Shown one piece after another: positions 7,449 through 15,448 of a stretch of 58,443 bases of DNA. Numbering within the stretch: position 1 is the first letter of the stretch; each line of letters starts with the position of its first letter. A program made the translations under genes and the position numbers. The notes under the pieces were generated by a model that worked only from the letters and a program-made list of their open reading frames with translations, made no database searches and was not told the origin of the DNA. This DNA is from Acidimicrobiales bacterium (GTDB lineage Bacteria; Actinomycetota; Acidimicrobiia; Acidimicrobiales; SHLQ01), in contig JAHDCX010000018.1 of NCBI GenBank assembly GCA_020629635.1, forward strand, positions 13,490-71,932, given 5' to 3'.

Positions 7449-9248
7449 TCATCGCGCCATCCCGCAGGCACGTTCGAGCTCGAGATACTCGTCGAGCAGT
7501 TCGAGGGCCTCTTCGGCCGAGGGTTGTTCGTCGTCGGCCTCTCGAGCCAAGCGATCGGCTCGTTCCGAGCCGGCGAGCAGCCAGGCCATCATGCCGAGCT
7601 GCATGCAGACGAAGGTGATCGCGATCGCCGACGACGTCGGGTTCTGGCCGCCCAGTCGATACCAGACGACGATCGAGAAGACGTCGAGCAACACGATGGC
7701 GATGTGCGGCTTCAGGTCTCGGATCGAGAACCCGCCACCACCGCCGTTGGTCACGTTCCACGTCGCTCGTTGACGCAGCGCCGTGCCGAAGAACGCCTTG
7801 ATGTGGGCGGGCGCGGCCGCCAGCGACACGATGATCGCCGACATGCGGAACTTGCCCGCCTGCACGAACGGCACGGCGACCGTCAGCAGGTAGAAGGGGA
7901 GATAGTGGATTGCCCAGTCCCAGAAGTCCGCCGAGATCGGGCTCTTGTCGGTGATCAGGTAGATCGGCGACATCATCGCGAAGACGGCCACGGTGAAGCT
8001 GAGCGCGTAATGGCTGGGCACCAACATGTACTGCGCCTTCTGGCTGAGCGTGAGGCGCGGATCCCGCAGGATCTTCGCCCAGAACAGGATCTCCCAGCCG
8101 CCCGACGCCCAGCGGAACTGTTGCTTGAGGAACGCGGTGATCGTCTCAGGGGTCAGACCCTGGGTCAACACCTTCGGCACGAAGACCGACCGCCAGCCCC
8201 GGCGATGCAACTCGAGCGACGTCCAGATGTCCTCGGAGTTGGACCCGACCCAGATGCCGCCCTTCGGATACTCCTCGCCGAGCAGCGTTTTCGTGCGTTG
8301 CTCCTCGACCGGCGCATCGGCGGCGATGCCGGCCTTTCGGCGCTCACGCTTCGTCATCTGCCTTTCGGTCAGTGACGCGAGCGCCCGCCGACGGAACATC
8401 ACGTTCGTCCCGACGCAGAACGCCGAGTTCGACTGGTTCTTCGCCGGCATGATCGCCTCGTAGAACAGCTCCTGGCTCACCGCCGCGCCCTCGGCGACCA
8501 TGCCGCGACCCTCGTAGGTGTAGGTCTGCGGCGTCTGCACCATGGCGATCGAGGGGTTGGCGACCATGTGCGGAAGCGTGTGCACGAGCAGGTCCGGTCG
8601 AGGAACGTGGTCGGCGTCGAGCACGATCACGTAGTCGCCCGACGTGCGATCGATCGCCGAGTTGACGTTTCCGGCCTTCGCGTGGCGGTTGTCGGTTCGA
8701 CGCAGGTAGCCGATGCCGAGCTTCAGACACGCCTCACGGAGCTGGTCGTCCCGACCGTCGTCGCACACCCACGTGTTGTGCGGGAGGATCATGTTCTTCG
8801 CCGCGACGAGCGTCGGCATGATCATGTCGAGCGGCTCGGTCGCACACGTGATGAACACGTCGACGGGAGGTGTTTCGAGCTCGCCGGTGACCAGCGCCCG
8901 GCGGATCACCGCCACCTCCTCCTTCTCCGGGATGTCGGGTCGGTAGGTCATCAACGTCAGCCAGATGCCGAGCGTGTGGCAGATGAGGATCACCTCGGCG
9001 ATGACCGTCGCGATCCACAGGATCGGCACGTTCTCGTGCTCGCGGTCGACGATGAAGGTCAGATAGAACGTGCCCGCTGCGATCCCAAACAGCACCACCA
9101 GGCGGGTGATCTGCTGGAAGTCGCGCCACGGGACGTCGTGCTGTTCGATGCGCGGCGGCGCGTATCGATGGGAGCGGAAACGGGCGCGCAGGCCGGACGC
9201 GTTCTGCGTCCCGGCGCTGGGCGCAGCGCTGGGTTCGATGATGGACAT
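7449..9248 (-). CDS. BcsA-like processive GT2 polysaccharide synthase
   Basis: This 599-residue membrane glycosyltransferase has two N-terminal helices, a cytosolic GT2 domain (about 125-400) and C-terminal helices. GT2 landmarks are present in order: WVCDDGRDD, HAKAGNVNSA, DADHVPRPD (metal-binding DxD), FCVGTNVMF, SEDIWTS (TED position with Ser) and QQFRW (QxxRW). They show processive synthesis and transport of a beta-linked glucan-like polymer. Unlike BcsA it has no C-terminal PilZ domain; the tail is acidic and short. It starts 3 bp after the preceding coiled-coil gene. With the GH81 neighbour, a curdlan-like product is plausible; cellulose cannot be excluded. Confidence 0.88.
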   Translation of the reverse strand: MSIIEPSAAPSAGTQNASGLRARFRSHRYAPPRIEQHDVPWRDFQQITRLVVLFGIAAGTFYLTFIVDREHENVPILWIATVIAEVILICHTLGIWLTLMTYRPDIPEKEEVAVIRRALVTGELETPPVDVFITCATEPLDMIMPTLVAAKNMILPHNTWVCDDGRDDQLREACLKLGIGYLRRTDNRHAKAGNVNSAIDRTSGDYVIVLDADHVPRPDLLVHTLPHMVANPSIAMVQTPQTYTYEGRGMVAEGAAVSQELFYEAIMPAKNQSNSAFCVGTNVMFRRRALASLTERQMTKRERRKAGIAADAPVEEQRTKTLLGEEYPKGGIWVGSNSEDIWTSLELHRRGWRSVFVPKVLTQGLTPETITAFLKQQFRWASGGWEILFWAKILRDPRLTLSQKAQYMLVPSHYALSFTVAVFAMMSPIYLITDKSPISADFWDWAIHYLPFYLLTVAVPFVQAGKFRMSAIIVSLAAAPAHIKAFFGTALRQRATWNVTNGGGGGFSIRDLKPHIAIVLLDVFSIVVWYRLGGQNPTSSAIAITFVCMQLGMMAWLLAGSERADRLAREADDEQPSAEEALELLDEYLELERACGMAR

Positions 9249-9251
9249 GGA

Positions 9252-9626
9252 TCAGCGCTCCGATACGGACCTGGTCACGAGGCGACGGCGCGCAACGGAG
9301 GGACGTTCATAGGGGGCCGACGCGGCATCGTCGAGGTCGATCACCGAGGAGCGATCCGACAGGTCGACGTCGATCCGGCGAGCGGCGTCGAGCTTGGCGG
9401 CGCGAATCGATCGACGCGTCGCCGCCAACACCGGAAGCACTCGATCGAGCCGCGCGTGCAGCTCGGCGTTCGTGTGCTCCAGGCCTCTGGCATGGTGCTC
9501 GAGATCGATCACCTTCTGGGCGAGCGCAGCGTTCTCGAAGCGAAGCCGATCGATGATCTTTTGGGAGACGATTGGATCGTTCGACATCGCGTAGGCCTGC
9601 TCGGAGGAGGAGGGTGGGTATGGCAT
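9252..9626 (-). CDS. Small coiled-coil protein, first gene of the GT2 operon
   Basis: This is a 124-residue soluble protein with a central coiled coil (LRFENAALAQKVIDLEHH) and an Arg-rich, disordered C-terminus. I do not recognise the family. The ATG at 9626 was chosen because GGAG lies about 10 bases upstream; earlier in-frame ATGs (9680) lack a clear site. Its stop is 3 bp from the GT2 start, so it is very likely part of the synthase operon, perhaps as a partner or localisation factor. Confidence 0.6.
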   Translation of the reverse strand: MPYPPSSSEQAYAMSNDPIVSQKIIDRLRFENAALAQKVIDLEHHARGLEHTNAELHARLDRVLPVLAATRRSIRAAKLDAARRIDVDLSDRSSVIDLDDAASAPYERPSVARRRLVTRSVSER

Positions 9627-9819
9627 TTCTTGACTCTCCACCCCTCCGCCGGGGCGATCGGTGTTCGTTGGTTCCCGCACCAGTGATTCATTCGGACTGA
9701 GTCATCTGGATGTGAGGTCAACGTGGCCAAAATCTCGCCGACCGCCCCGCAGCGTGGTTTTTCGACCGTCCGTCATGGGTCAGACAACTCATGTCCGCCT
9801 GCGGCGCTCGATGCGGGTG

Positions 9820-10890
9820 TCAGTCGAGATACGCGCGGATGTCGATCGGGTCGAACGTCGGGAACTGGGTGAGGAGGCACGAGTCGGGCTCCCGGTCCGG
9901 GCGCCAGCGCAGCATCTTGGTGGTGCCTCGGAATCGGCCGTCGGTCGAGAACGTGTATCGAACCTCGACGACGCGTTCGAGCCGCAACGGAATCCACGAG
10001 TGGTCCTTGCCGGGGTTCGCCCCCGACCATCGATTTGGGGCGCCCGGCATCGAGCCGTCGGCGTGCGCCTCGGCGTTCATCCACGCCGCCCACGGATGAT
10101 CGGACAGATCGTCGAGCACGTGCGGTGCGAGTTCGTCGATCAGCTCGCCCCGACGCTTCGCGGTGAACGACGCTGCCACACCGACATGACGAAGGCCGCC
10201 GGACTCGTCGTAGAGGCCGAGCACGAGGGACCCCACGCCGTCGCCCGACTTGTGCATCCGGTAGCCGGCCACGACGCAGTCGATCGTCCGCACGTGCTTG
10301 AGCTTGAACTGCACCCGCTTGTCGGGCACGTACGTGCCGTCCATGGGCTTGGCGATCAACCCATCGAGGCCTGCCGCTTCCAACTCGTCGAACCACCGCA
10401 TGGCGAGATCGCGGTCCGTCGTCATCGGTGCCAGATGAATCGGCGGTTCGAAACCCGTCGCCATTGTTTCGAGTACCTCACGTCGTGTCCGGAACGGCTC
10501 GTCCATGAGCGATCGGTCGTCGACCGCCAGCACGTCGAAGGCCACAAAGGACACCGGGGTCTTCTCGGCCAACATGTTCACTCGCGATTCGGCCGGGTGG
10601 ATGCGCTGCCCCAGCGCGTCGAAATCCAACGTCCCGTCGATCTCGACGATCAGCTCACCATCGACGACGCAGCGATCGGGGAGCGACGCTCGCAGCGGTT
10701 CGAAGATCTCCGGAAAGTAGCGGTTGAACGGCTTCTGGTTCCGGGAGCCGAGCGTGATCTCGTCGCCGTCGCGGAACACGATGCACCGAAACCCGTCCCA
10801 CTTCGGCTCCAAGGCGAGCTCGCCATCGGGAAGCGCGTCGAGCGGTTTGGCGAGCATGGGCTTGAGCGGCGGCATCACCGGAAGGTCCAT
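9820..10890 (-). CDS. ligC: ATP-dependent DNA ligase, LigC type
   Basis: This 356-residue enzyme has the nucleotidyltransferase motif I EPKWDGFR (Lys30 is the AMP acceptor), motif III FVAFDVLAV and motif V LIAKPMDG with KLKHVRT, followed by an OB-fold domain. Length and lack of nuclease or primase domains fit actinobacterial LigC, an accessory ligase linked to excision repair and end joining. No Ku or primase gene is visible next to it. It is divergent from the YibE/F gene with only 41 bp between the start codons, so both promoters share that gap. Confidence 0.88.
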   Translation of the reverse strand: MDLPVMPPLKPMLAKPLDALPDGELALEPKWDGFRCIVFRDGDEITLGSRNQKPFNRYFPEIFEPLRASLPDRCVVDGELIVEIDGTLDFDALGQRIHPAESRVNMLAEKTPVSFVAFDVLAVDDRSLMDEPFRTRREVLETMATGFEPPIHLAPMTTDRDLAMRWFDELEAAGLDGLIAKPMDGTYVPDKRVQFKLKHVRTIDCVVAGYRMHKSGDGVGSLVLGLYDESGGLRHVGVAASFTAKRRGELIDELAPHVLDDLSDHPWAAWMNAEAHADGSMPGAPNRWSGANPGKDHSWIPLRLERVVEVRYTFSTDGRFRGTTKMLRWRPDREPDSCLLTQFPTFDPIDIRAYLD

Positions 10891-10931
10891 GGCCGAACAC
10901 TAACCGGACGCTCTTGTAGCGTCGGCTGGCG

Positions 10932-12200
10932 ATGGGAGCCGGACACGCGCACGGCGCGCACGATCATGACTCGGTTGGCTGGGACGCGTGGCGTGGAACC
11001 CCGCAGTTGCCGATCATCGCCGCAGCACTCGGGTTGATCGCCGTCGTCACGATCATCGGGCTCATCGCCATGTGGCCCGATCCGTCGAGGTCCGAGGGGT
11101 TGTCGCAACGAGTCGAAGACGCGGGCCTCCCCACCGAACGCTTCGCGGCCGAGGTCACCGGCGTTTCCGAGCGGCCGTGCAACTTCGAGCCACCGGCAAA
11201 TCCCGACCTCGTCTGCCGGAGTGTCGAAGTGATCCCCGAGGCCGGCCCCGATGCCGGCATCATCACGGTCTACGACTTCATCCTCGACGGATCACGGGTC
11301 GCGCCGACGGCGTCCGTCGGTGACCGGATCATCCTGGGGCGCGTCGAGGGGAGCGGGTTCACGTTCTTCGTCGACGAAGACCGACGCGGCACGCTGCTGA
11401 TCCTCGCCGCGCTCTTCGCCGCCGTCGTGGTCGCGTTCGCCCGAACCCGGGGCGTGCTCGCGCTCGTCTCGTTGGCCATCACCTTCGTGGTGCTGACCGG
11501 GTTTGTGGCGCCATCGGTCCTCTCCGGCAACGATCCGGTCCTCGTCTCGGTCATCGCCGCGGTCCTCATCGGCTTCGTCACGCTGTACCTCACCCACGGG
11601 TTCACCCCGATCACGACGATCGCGCTCTTCGGGATGTTCGCCGCGCTCGCGTTGACGTGGCTCATCTCCACCGGCTTCTTCGCGCTCGCGCGCTTCTCCG
11701 GACTGACGACCGAAGGCGGCGCGGTCATTCCGGTCATCGCCGCCGACATCGACCTCTCCGCCCTCCTCCTCGGTGGCGTGATCATCGGCACGCTCGGCGC
11801 GCTCGACGACGTCACCATCACCCAGGTCGCGACCGTGTCCGAACTCCACGCCGCACAACCCAACCTGAGCCGGACTCGACTCTTCAACGCCGGGGTCAGG
11901 ATCGGCCGGTCGCACGTCGCCTCGGCGGTCAACACGCTTGTGCTCGCCTACGCAGGGGCCGCGATGCCCTTGCTCTTGATCTTCGATGCAACCGGGCAGA
12001 GCGCAGATCTCGCCGCCAACAGCGAAGCGATCGCTGTCGAGATCGTCCGCACGCTCTGTGGCTCGATCGGGCTCATCGCCGCCGTTCCGCTCACGACCTT
12101 CCTCGCCGCGTCGCTCGTCGCCACCCACGACGGATCCGACGAGGGACCCGACACCGACCCCACCCCAACGTGGAACGACTTCGCCCCCAGAGACGACTGA
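10932..12200 (+). CDS. YibE/F-family multipass membrane protein
   Basis: This 422-residue protein has a His-rich N-terminus (HAHGAHDHD), one helix near residue 30, an extracytoplasmic domain of about 90 residues and then about seven helices. ALDDVTITQ and AYAGAAMPLLL are characteristic of YibE/F proteins. The family function is poorly defined. The His-rich start may bind metal, but that is speculation. Its end abuts palindrome E2 and it faces the TetR gene convergently. Confidence 0.8.
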   Translation: MGAGHAHGAHDHDSVGWDAWRGTPQLPIIAAALGLIAVVTIIGLIAMWPDPSRSEGLSQRVEDAGLPTERFAAEVTGVSERPCNFEPPANPDLVCRSVEVIPEAGPDAGIITVYDFILDGSRVAPTASVGDRIILGRVEGSGFTFFVDEDRRGTLLILAALFAAVVVAFARTRGVLALVSLAITFVVLTGFVAPSVLSGNDPVLVSVIAAVLIGFVTLYLTHGFTPITTIALFGMFAALALTWLISTGFFALARFSGLTTEGGAVIPVIAADIDLSALLLGGVIIGTLGALDDVTITQVATVSELHAAQPNLSRTRLFNAGVRIGRSHVASAVNTLVLAYAGAAMPLLLIFDATGQSADLAANSEAIAVEIVRTLCGSIGLIAAVPLTTFLAASLVATHDGSDEGPDTDPTPTWNDFAPRDD

Positions 12201-12209
12201 CCCCCGACT

Positions 12210-12288
12210 GGGGTCAAGTCTTTCCAATCGACAACTGGTCGTGATGCGACCGTCGGCCGGGAGTTGTCGATTGGAAAGACTTGACCCC
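12210..12288. repeat. Palindromic element E2 (GGGGTCAAGTC family)
   Basis: Perfect 27-bp arms (12210-12236 and 12262-12288) flank a 25-nt loop. The outer core GGGGTCAAGTC is the same as in E1, but the inner arm (TTTCCAATCGACAACT) is unrelated to E1, E4 or E5. It lies exactly between the stops of the convergent YibE/F and TetR genes. Confidence 0.92.
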
Positions 12289-12290
12289 GT

Positions 12291-12854
12291 TCAGCGGGGG
12301 CGGAGGCCGTCGAGGATGGCGTCGACGAACGCGGGGACTTCGTCGACCTGAAGCGGATCGCCGAGGAACATGTAGCGCGCGGCAAACGGTCCCTCGATCA
12401 TCGTCATCGCGAAGTCGACGTCGAGATCCTCGGCGAGCTCGCCGCGAGCCTTTGCCAGCTCGATGACGGTCTTGATCGGTTGATGCCGCTCCTCCTGGAA
12501 CGCTTCCTTGAGGCGACGGAACTTCTCGTCGATCATCGCCCGCCCCATCACCCCGAGCATCAGTCGACGCATCGACTGGTCGTCCATGATCGTGCAGAAG
12601 CGCTCGTGGAGGGCGATCAGATCGCCGCGCAGTGAGCCGGTGTTCGGTGTCGGCATCGGTTCGACGACCGAGCCAATCGCGGCGAACAGCAGTTTGTCGC
12701 CATCTTCGAAGTTCCGGTAGATGGTCGACTTGGCGACGCCCGACCGTTTCGAGACGGCGTCGATCGTGAGCCCGGCGAGGCCGACGTCGGCGATCAGGGT
12801 GAAGGCGGCGTCGAGAACCTTCTGTCGAGCGACTTCACTGCGCGGGCGTGCCAT
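12291..12854 (-). CDS. TetR-family transcriptional regulator
   Basis: This 187-residue protein has an N-terminal helix-turn-helix (VDAVSKRSGVAKSTIYRNF pattern, about residues 30-50) typical of TetR repressors, then a helical ligand-binding domain. I chose the ATG at 12854 (MARPRSEV) because GGAGAAG precedes it. It is divergent from the MMPL exporter, the classic arrangement for a TetR repressor controlling an efflux gene. The ligand is unknown. The stop codon lies 3 bp outside palindrome E2. Confidence 0.9.
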   Translation of the reverse strand: MARPRSEVARQKVLDAAFTLIADVGLAGLTIDAVSKRSGVAKSTIYRNFEDGDKLLFAAIGSVVEPMPTPNTGSLRGDLIALHERFCTIMDDQSMRRLMLGVMGRAMIDEKFRRLKEAFQEERHQPIKTVIELAKARGELAEDLDVDFAMTMIEGPFAARYMFLGDPLQVDEVPAFVDAILDGLRPR

Positions 12855-12957
12855 GACTTCTCCAACCGTAGCAAGGGTTCTGCAACTCCTTCGTCTCGAA
12901 ATGTGACCCACGTCTCAGGGTGATTTCCGAGGATTTGCTGGACATCTCAATCAGAAA

Positions 12958-12991
12958 CGCTACGTTATCGTATCGAAACGGCTGCGTAGCG
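12958..12991. promoter_or_regulatory. Possible TetR operator between TetR and MMPL genes
   Basis: The 191-bp divergent gap contains an inverted repeat CGCTACG (12958-12964) and CGTAGCG (12985-12991) around CGTTATCGTATCGAAACG, itself partly symmetric (CGTT...TA...AACG). It lies about 55 bases before the MMPL start. Position and symmetry suit a TetR site, but no binding motif is established. Confidence 0.35.
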
Positions 12992-13045
12992 AAATTAGTC
13001 GCCATCGCACGACCGACAATCGACAGACACGACGAAGGACGGGAC

Positions 13046-15448
13046 ATGTACGCACGACTCGGGCGGTACGCCTACCGGAACCCGTGGCGAATGATCGGCC
13101 TCTGGGCGGTCATCCTCGTCACGATCATGGGCACCGTGGGCGCCATCGGTCCGGCCTTCGACAACAGCTTCTCGGTGCCAGCCTCGGAGTCGGCCGATGG
13201 CTTCGACATCCTCGAAGAACACTTCGACGGCCTCGGTGCCGGCGCAGGCGGATCGATCGTCTTCGAGGCCGAACAAGGCGTCGACGACCCCGCCGTCGTC
13301 GCCGCCATGACCCAGTACTTCGACACGCTCACCGCCCAGACGGTGCCCGGCGGAGAGCTCGACGGCGTGTTCGTCCGCTCGCCCTACCAACCCGGCGCCG
13401 ACGCGCAGATCGCCAGTCAAGGCCCCCGCGCCGGCGAGATCGCCTTCGCCCAACTCAACATCTCCGAAACGGTCGATCAGATCGAAGCCGGCGAGATGGG
13501 CATCTGGATGGACGAACAGCTCGAAGCACAGGGCATCACCGAGATCGACGGGCTCAACGTCGAGATCGGCGGCGCACTCCTCGCCGAGTTCGAACCACCC
13601 GAATCCGAGCTGCTCGGCCTGGCTTTCGCCGTCGTCGTGCTGATCGTCGCCATGGGATCGGTCGTCGCCATGGGCACGACCATCGGCGTTGCCGTCCTCG
13701 GCGTCGCCGGCGGATTCGGCCTCATGGCCCTTCTCTCCAATGTCGTCACCGTGCCCGAGTTCGCCACCACGATCGGCCTCATGATCGGCCTCGGCGTCGG
13801 CATCGACTACGCGCTCTTCATCGTCAACCGATACCGCGAGTCGCTTCGGGCGGGCTGGGGCCCGGAGGACGCCACTGCCGTCGCTCTCGACACTGCCGGT
13901 CGCTCGGTGATCTTCGCCGGAGCGACCGTCGTCGTTTCGCTCCTCGGGCTTCTGCTCATCGGTCTCGAATTCATCACCGGCCTCGGCATCGCCGCCGCGT
14001 CAACGGTGCTCATCGTCATGATCAGCTCGGTGACGCTGCTGCCGGCAGCGCTCGGCCTCGTCAAGGACAAGGTCGAAGTCACCCGCTGGCGCGGCATGAT
14101 CGCCGCTGGACTGATCGCGCTGGCGCTGCTCGGCCTCGGCTTGAGCATCCGCCCCTTCCTGTTCGGGTTCCCGCTTGCTTTGGTGGTTGCCCTCGTCGGC
14201 TACCTGCCCTTCGCCGGTCCGCTCAAGAAGACGCTGCCGGCTCGCAAGGAAGTCGCCCTCCGAGACTCGGTCTGGTACCGATTCAGCCGCACCGTCCAGG
14301 CCCGGCCATGGTTGTGGGCCGGCCTTTCCGTCGCCATTCTCGCGGTCCTTTCGATCCCGCTGTTCTCGCTCAACCTCGGATTTTCCGACGAGGGCAACTA
14401 CCCCGAAGAGACCACTACACGTCAGGCCTACGACCTGCTCGCCGAAGGTTTCGGGCCCGGCGCCAATGGTCCGCTTCTGGTGGTTGCCGAGATCGATGGT
14501 CCCGCCGACATCGCCGTGATGAACGCCATCAGCGAGCAACTCAACGCCGACCCGGGCGTTGCCTTCGCCACGCCCGCCTTCCCGAATGATCCGACCGCCC
14601 CGACCGCCGCGTTGATCCAACTCCAGCCGACCACGTCGCCACAGGCCGAGGAGACCGAGGCCCTCGTCGGAACGATTCGCCAGGACATCGTTGCTCCGGC
14701 AATCGAGGGTCTGACCCTCGAGCCCAAGTTGACCGGCGCCACGGCGGCCAACATCGACTTCACCGAGTTTCTCTCGGCCCGCATCATCGTGTTCTTCGCC
14801 GTCGTGCTCGGGTTGTCCTTCCTGCTTCTCATGACCGTCTTCCGCTCGATCATGGTGCCGCTCAAGGCCGTGATCATGAACATGCTCTCGATCGGTGCCG
14901 CCTACGGGATCGCCGTCGCCATCTTCCAATGGGGATGGTTCGGCAGCGTCTTCGGGATCGACGGCGCACCGATCGAGCCGTTCATTCCGATGCTGATGTT
15001 CGCCATCGTGTTCGGTCTCTCGATGGACTACGAGGTGTTCATCCTCAGCCGCATGAAGGAGGAATTCGAGAAGACCGGCGACGCGGTCAACTCGGTGGCC
15101 GACGGACTCGCCGCCACCGCCCGCGTCATCACGGCGGCCGCGGCGATCATGGTCGTCGTCTTCGGGAGCTTCGTGTTCGAGGACGACCGCATCATCAAGC
15201 TCTTCGGCCTCGGCCTCGCCGCAGCCGTGTTCATCGATGCATCGATCGTGCGCATGCTGCTCGTTCCGTCGACGATGCAGCTGCTTGGCAGCCGGAACTG
15301 GTGGCTTCCCGCCTGGCTCGATCGCCTCCTGCCCAATCTCAACGTCGAAGGCGAACACCACGAGCCCCCGTCGCCTGCTGCCGACCCGTCAGCGTTTTCC
15401 GACGTCCCGGACAATCCGTCCGCCCTCACCGAGCCTCAACTCCTCTGA
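13046..15448 (+). CDS. MMPL/RND-family exporter
   Basis: This 800-residue protein has the MMPL layout: an N-terminal helix, a large extracytoplasmic domain, a helix bundle, then a second copy of both. The proton-relay signatures GVGIDYALFIVNRYRE (first half) and GLSMDYEVFILSRMKEE (second half) are intact. ATG 13046 (MYARLGRYAYRNPW) was chosen; an upstream in-frame ATG at 12920 would run through the probable operator. It likely exports a lipid or hydrophobic compound and is probably repressed by the divergent TetR protein. Its last 23 bp overlap the end of the convergent ThDP gene. Confidence 0.9.
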   Translation: MYARLGRYAYRNPWRMIGLWAVILVTIMGTVGAIGPAFDNSFSVPASESADGFDILEEHFDGLGAGAGGSIVFEAEQGVDDPAVVAAMTQYFDTLTAQTVPGGELDGVFVRSPYQPGADAQIASQGPRAGEIAFAQLNISETVDQIEAGEMGIWMDEQLEAQGITEIDGLNVEIGGALLAEFEPPESELLGLAFAVVVLIVAMGSVVAMGTTIGVAVLGVAGGFGLMALLSNVVTVPEFATTIGLMIGLGVGIDYALFIVNRYRESLRAGWGPEDATAVALDTAGRSVIFAGATVVVSLLGLLLIGLEFITGLGIAAASTVLIVMISSVTLLPAALGLVKDKVEVTRWRGMIAAGLIALALLGLGLSIRPFLFGFPLALVVALVGYLPFAGPLKKTLPARKEVALRDSVWYRFSRTVQARPWLWAGLSVAILAVLSIPLFSLNLGFSDEGNYPEETTTRQAYDLLAEGFGPGANGPLLVVAEIDGPADIAVMNAISEQLNADPGVAFATPAFPNDPTAPTAALIQLQPTTSPQAEETEALVGTIRQDIVAPAIEGLTLEPKLTGATAANIDFTEFLSARIIVFFAVVLGLSFLLLMTVFRSIMVPLKAVIMNMLSIGAAYGIAVAIFQWGWFGSVFGIDGAPIEPFIPMLMFAIVFGLSMDYEVFILSRMKEEFEKTGDAVNSVADGLAATARVITAAAAIMVVVFGSFVFEDDRIIKLFGLGLAAAVFIDASIVRMLLVPSTMQLLGSRNWWLPAWLDRLLPNLNVEGEHHEPPSPAADPSAFSDVPDNPSALTEPQLL

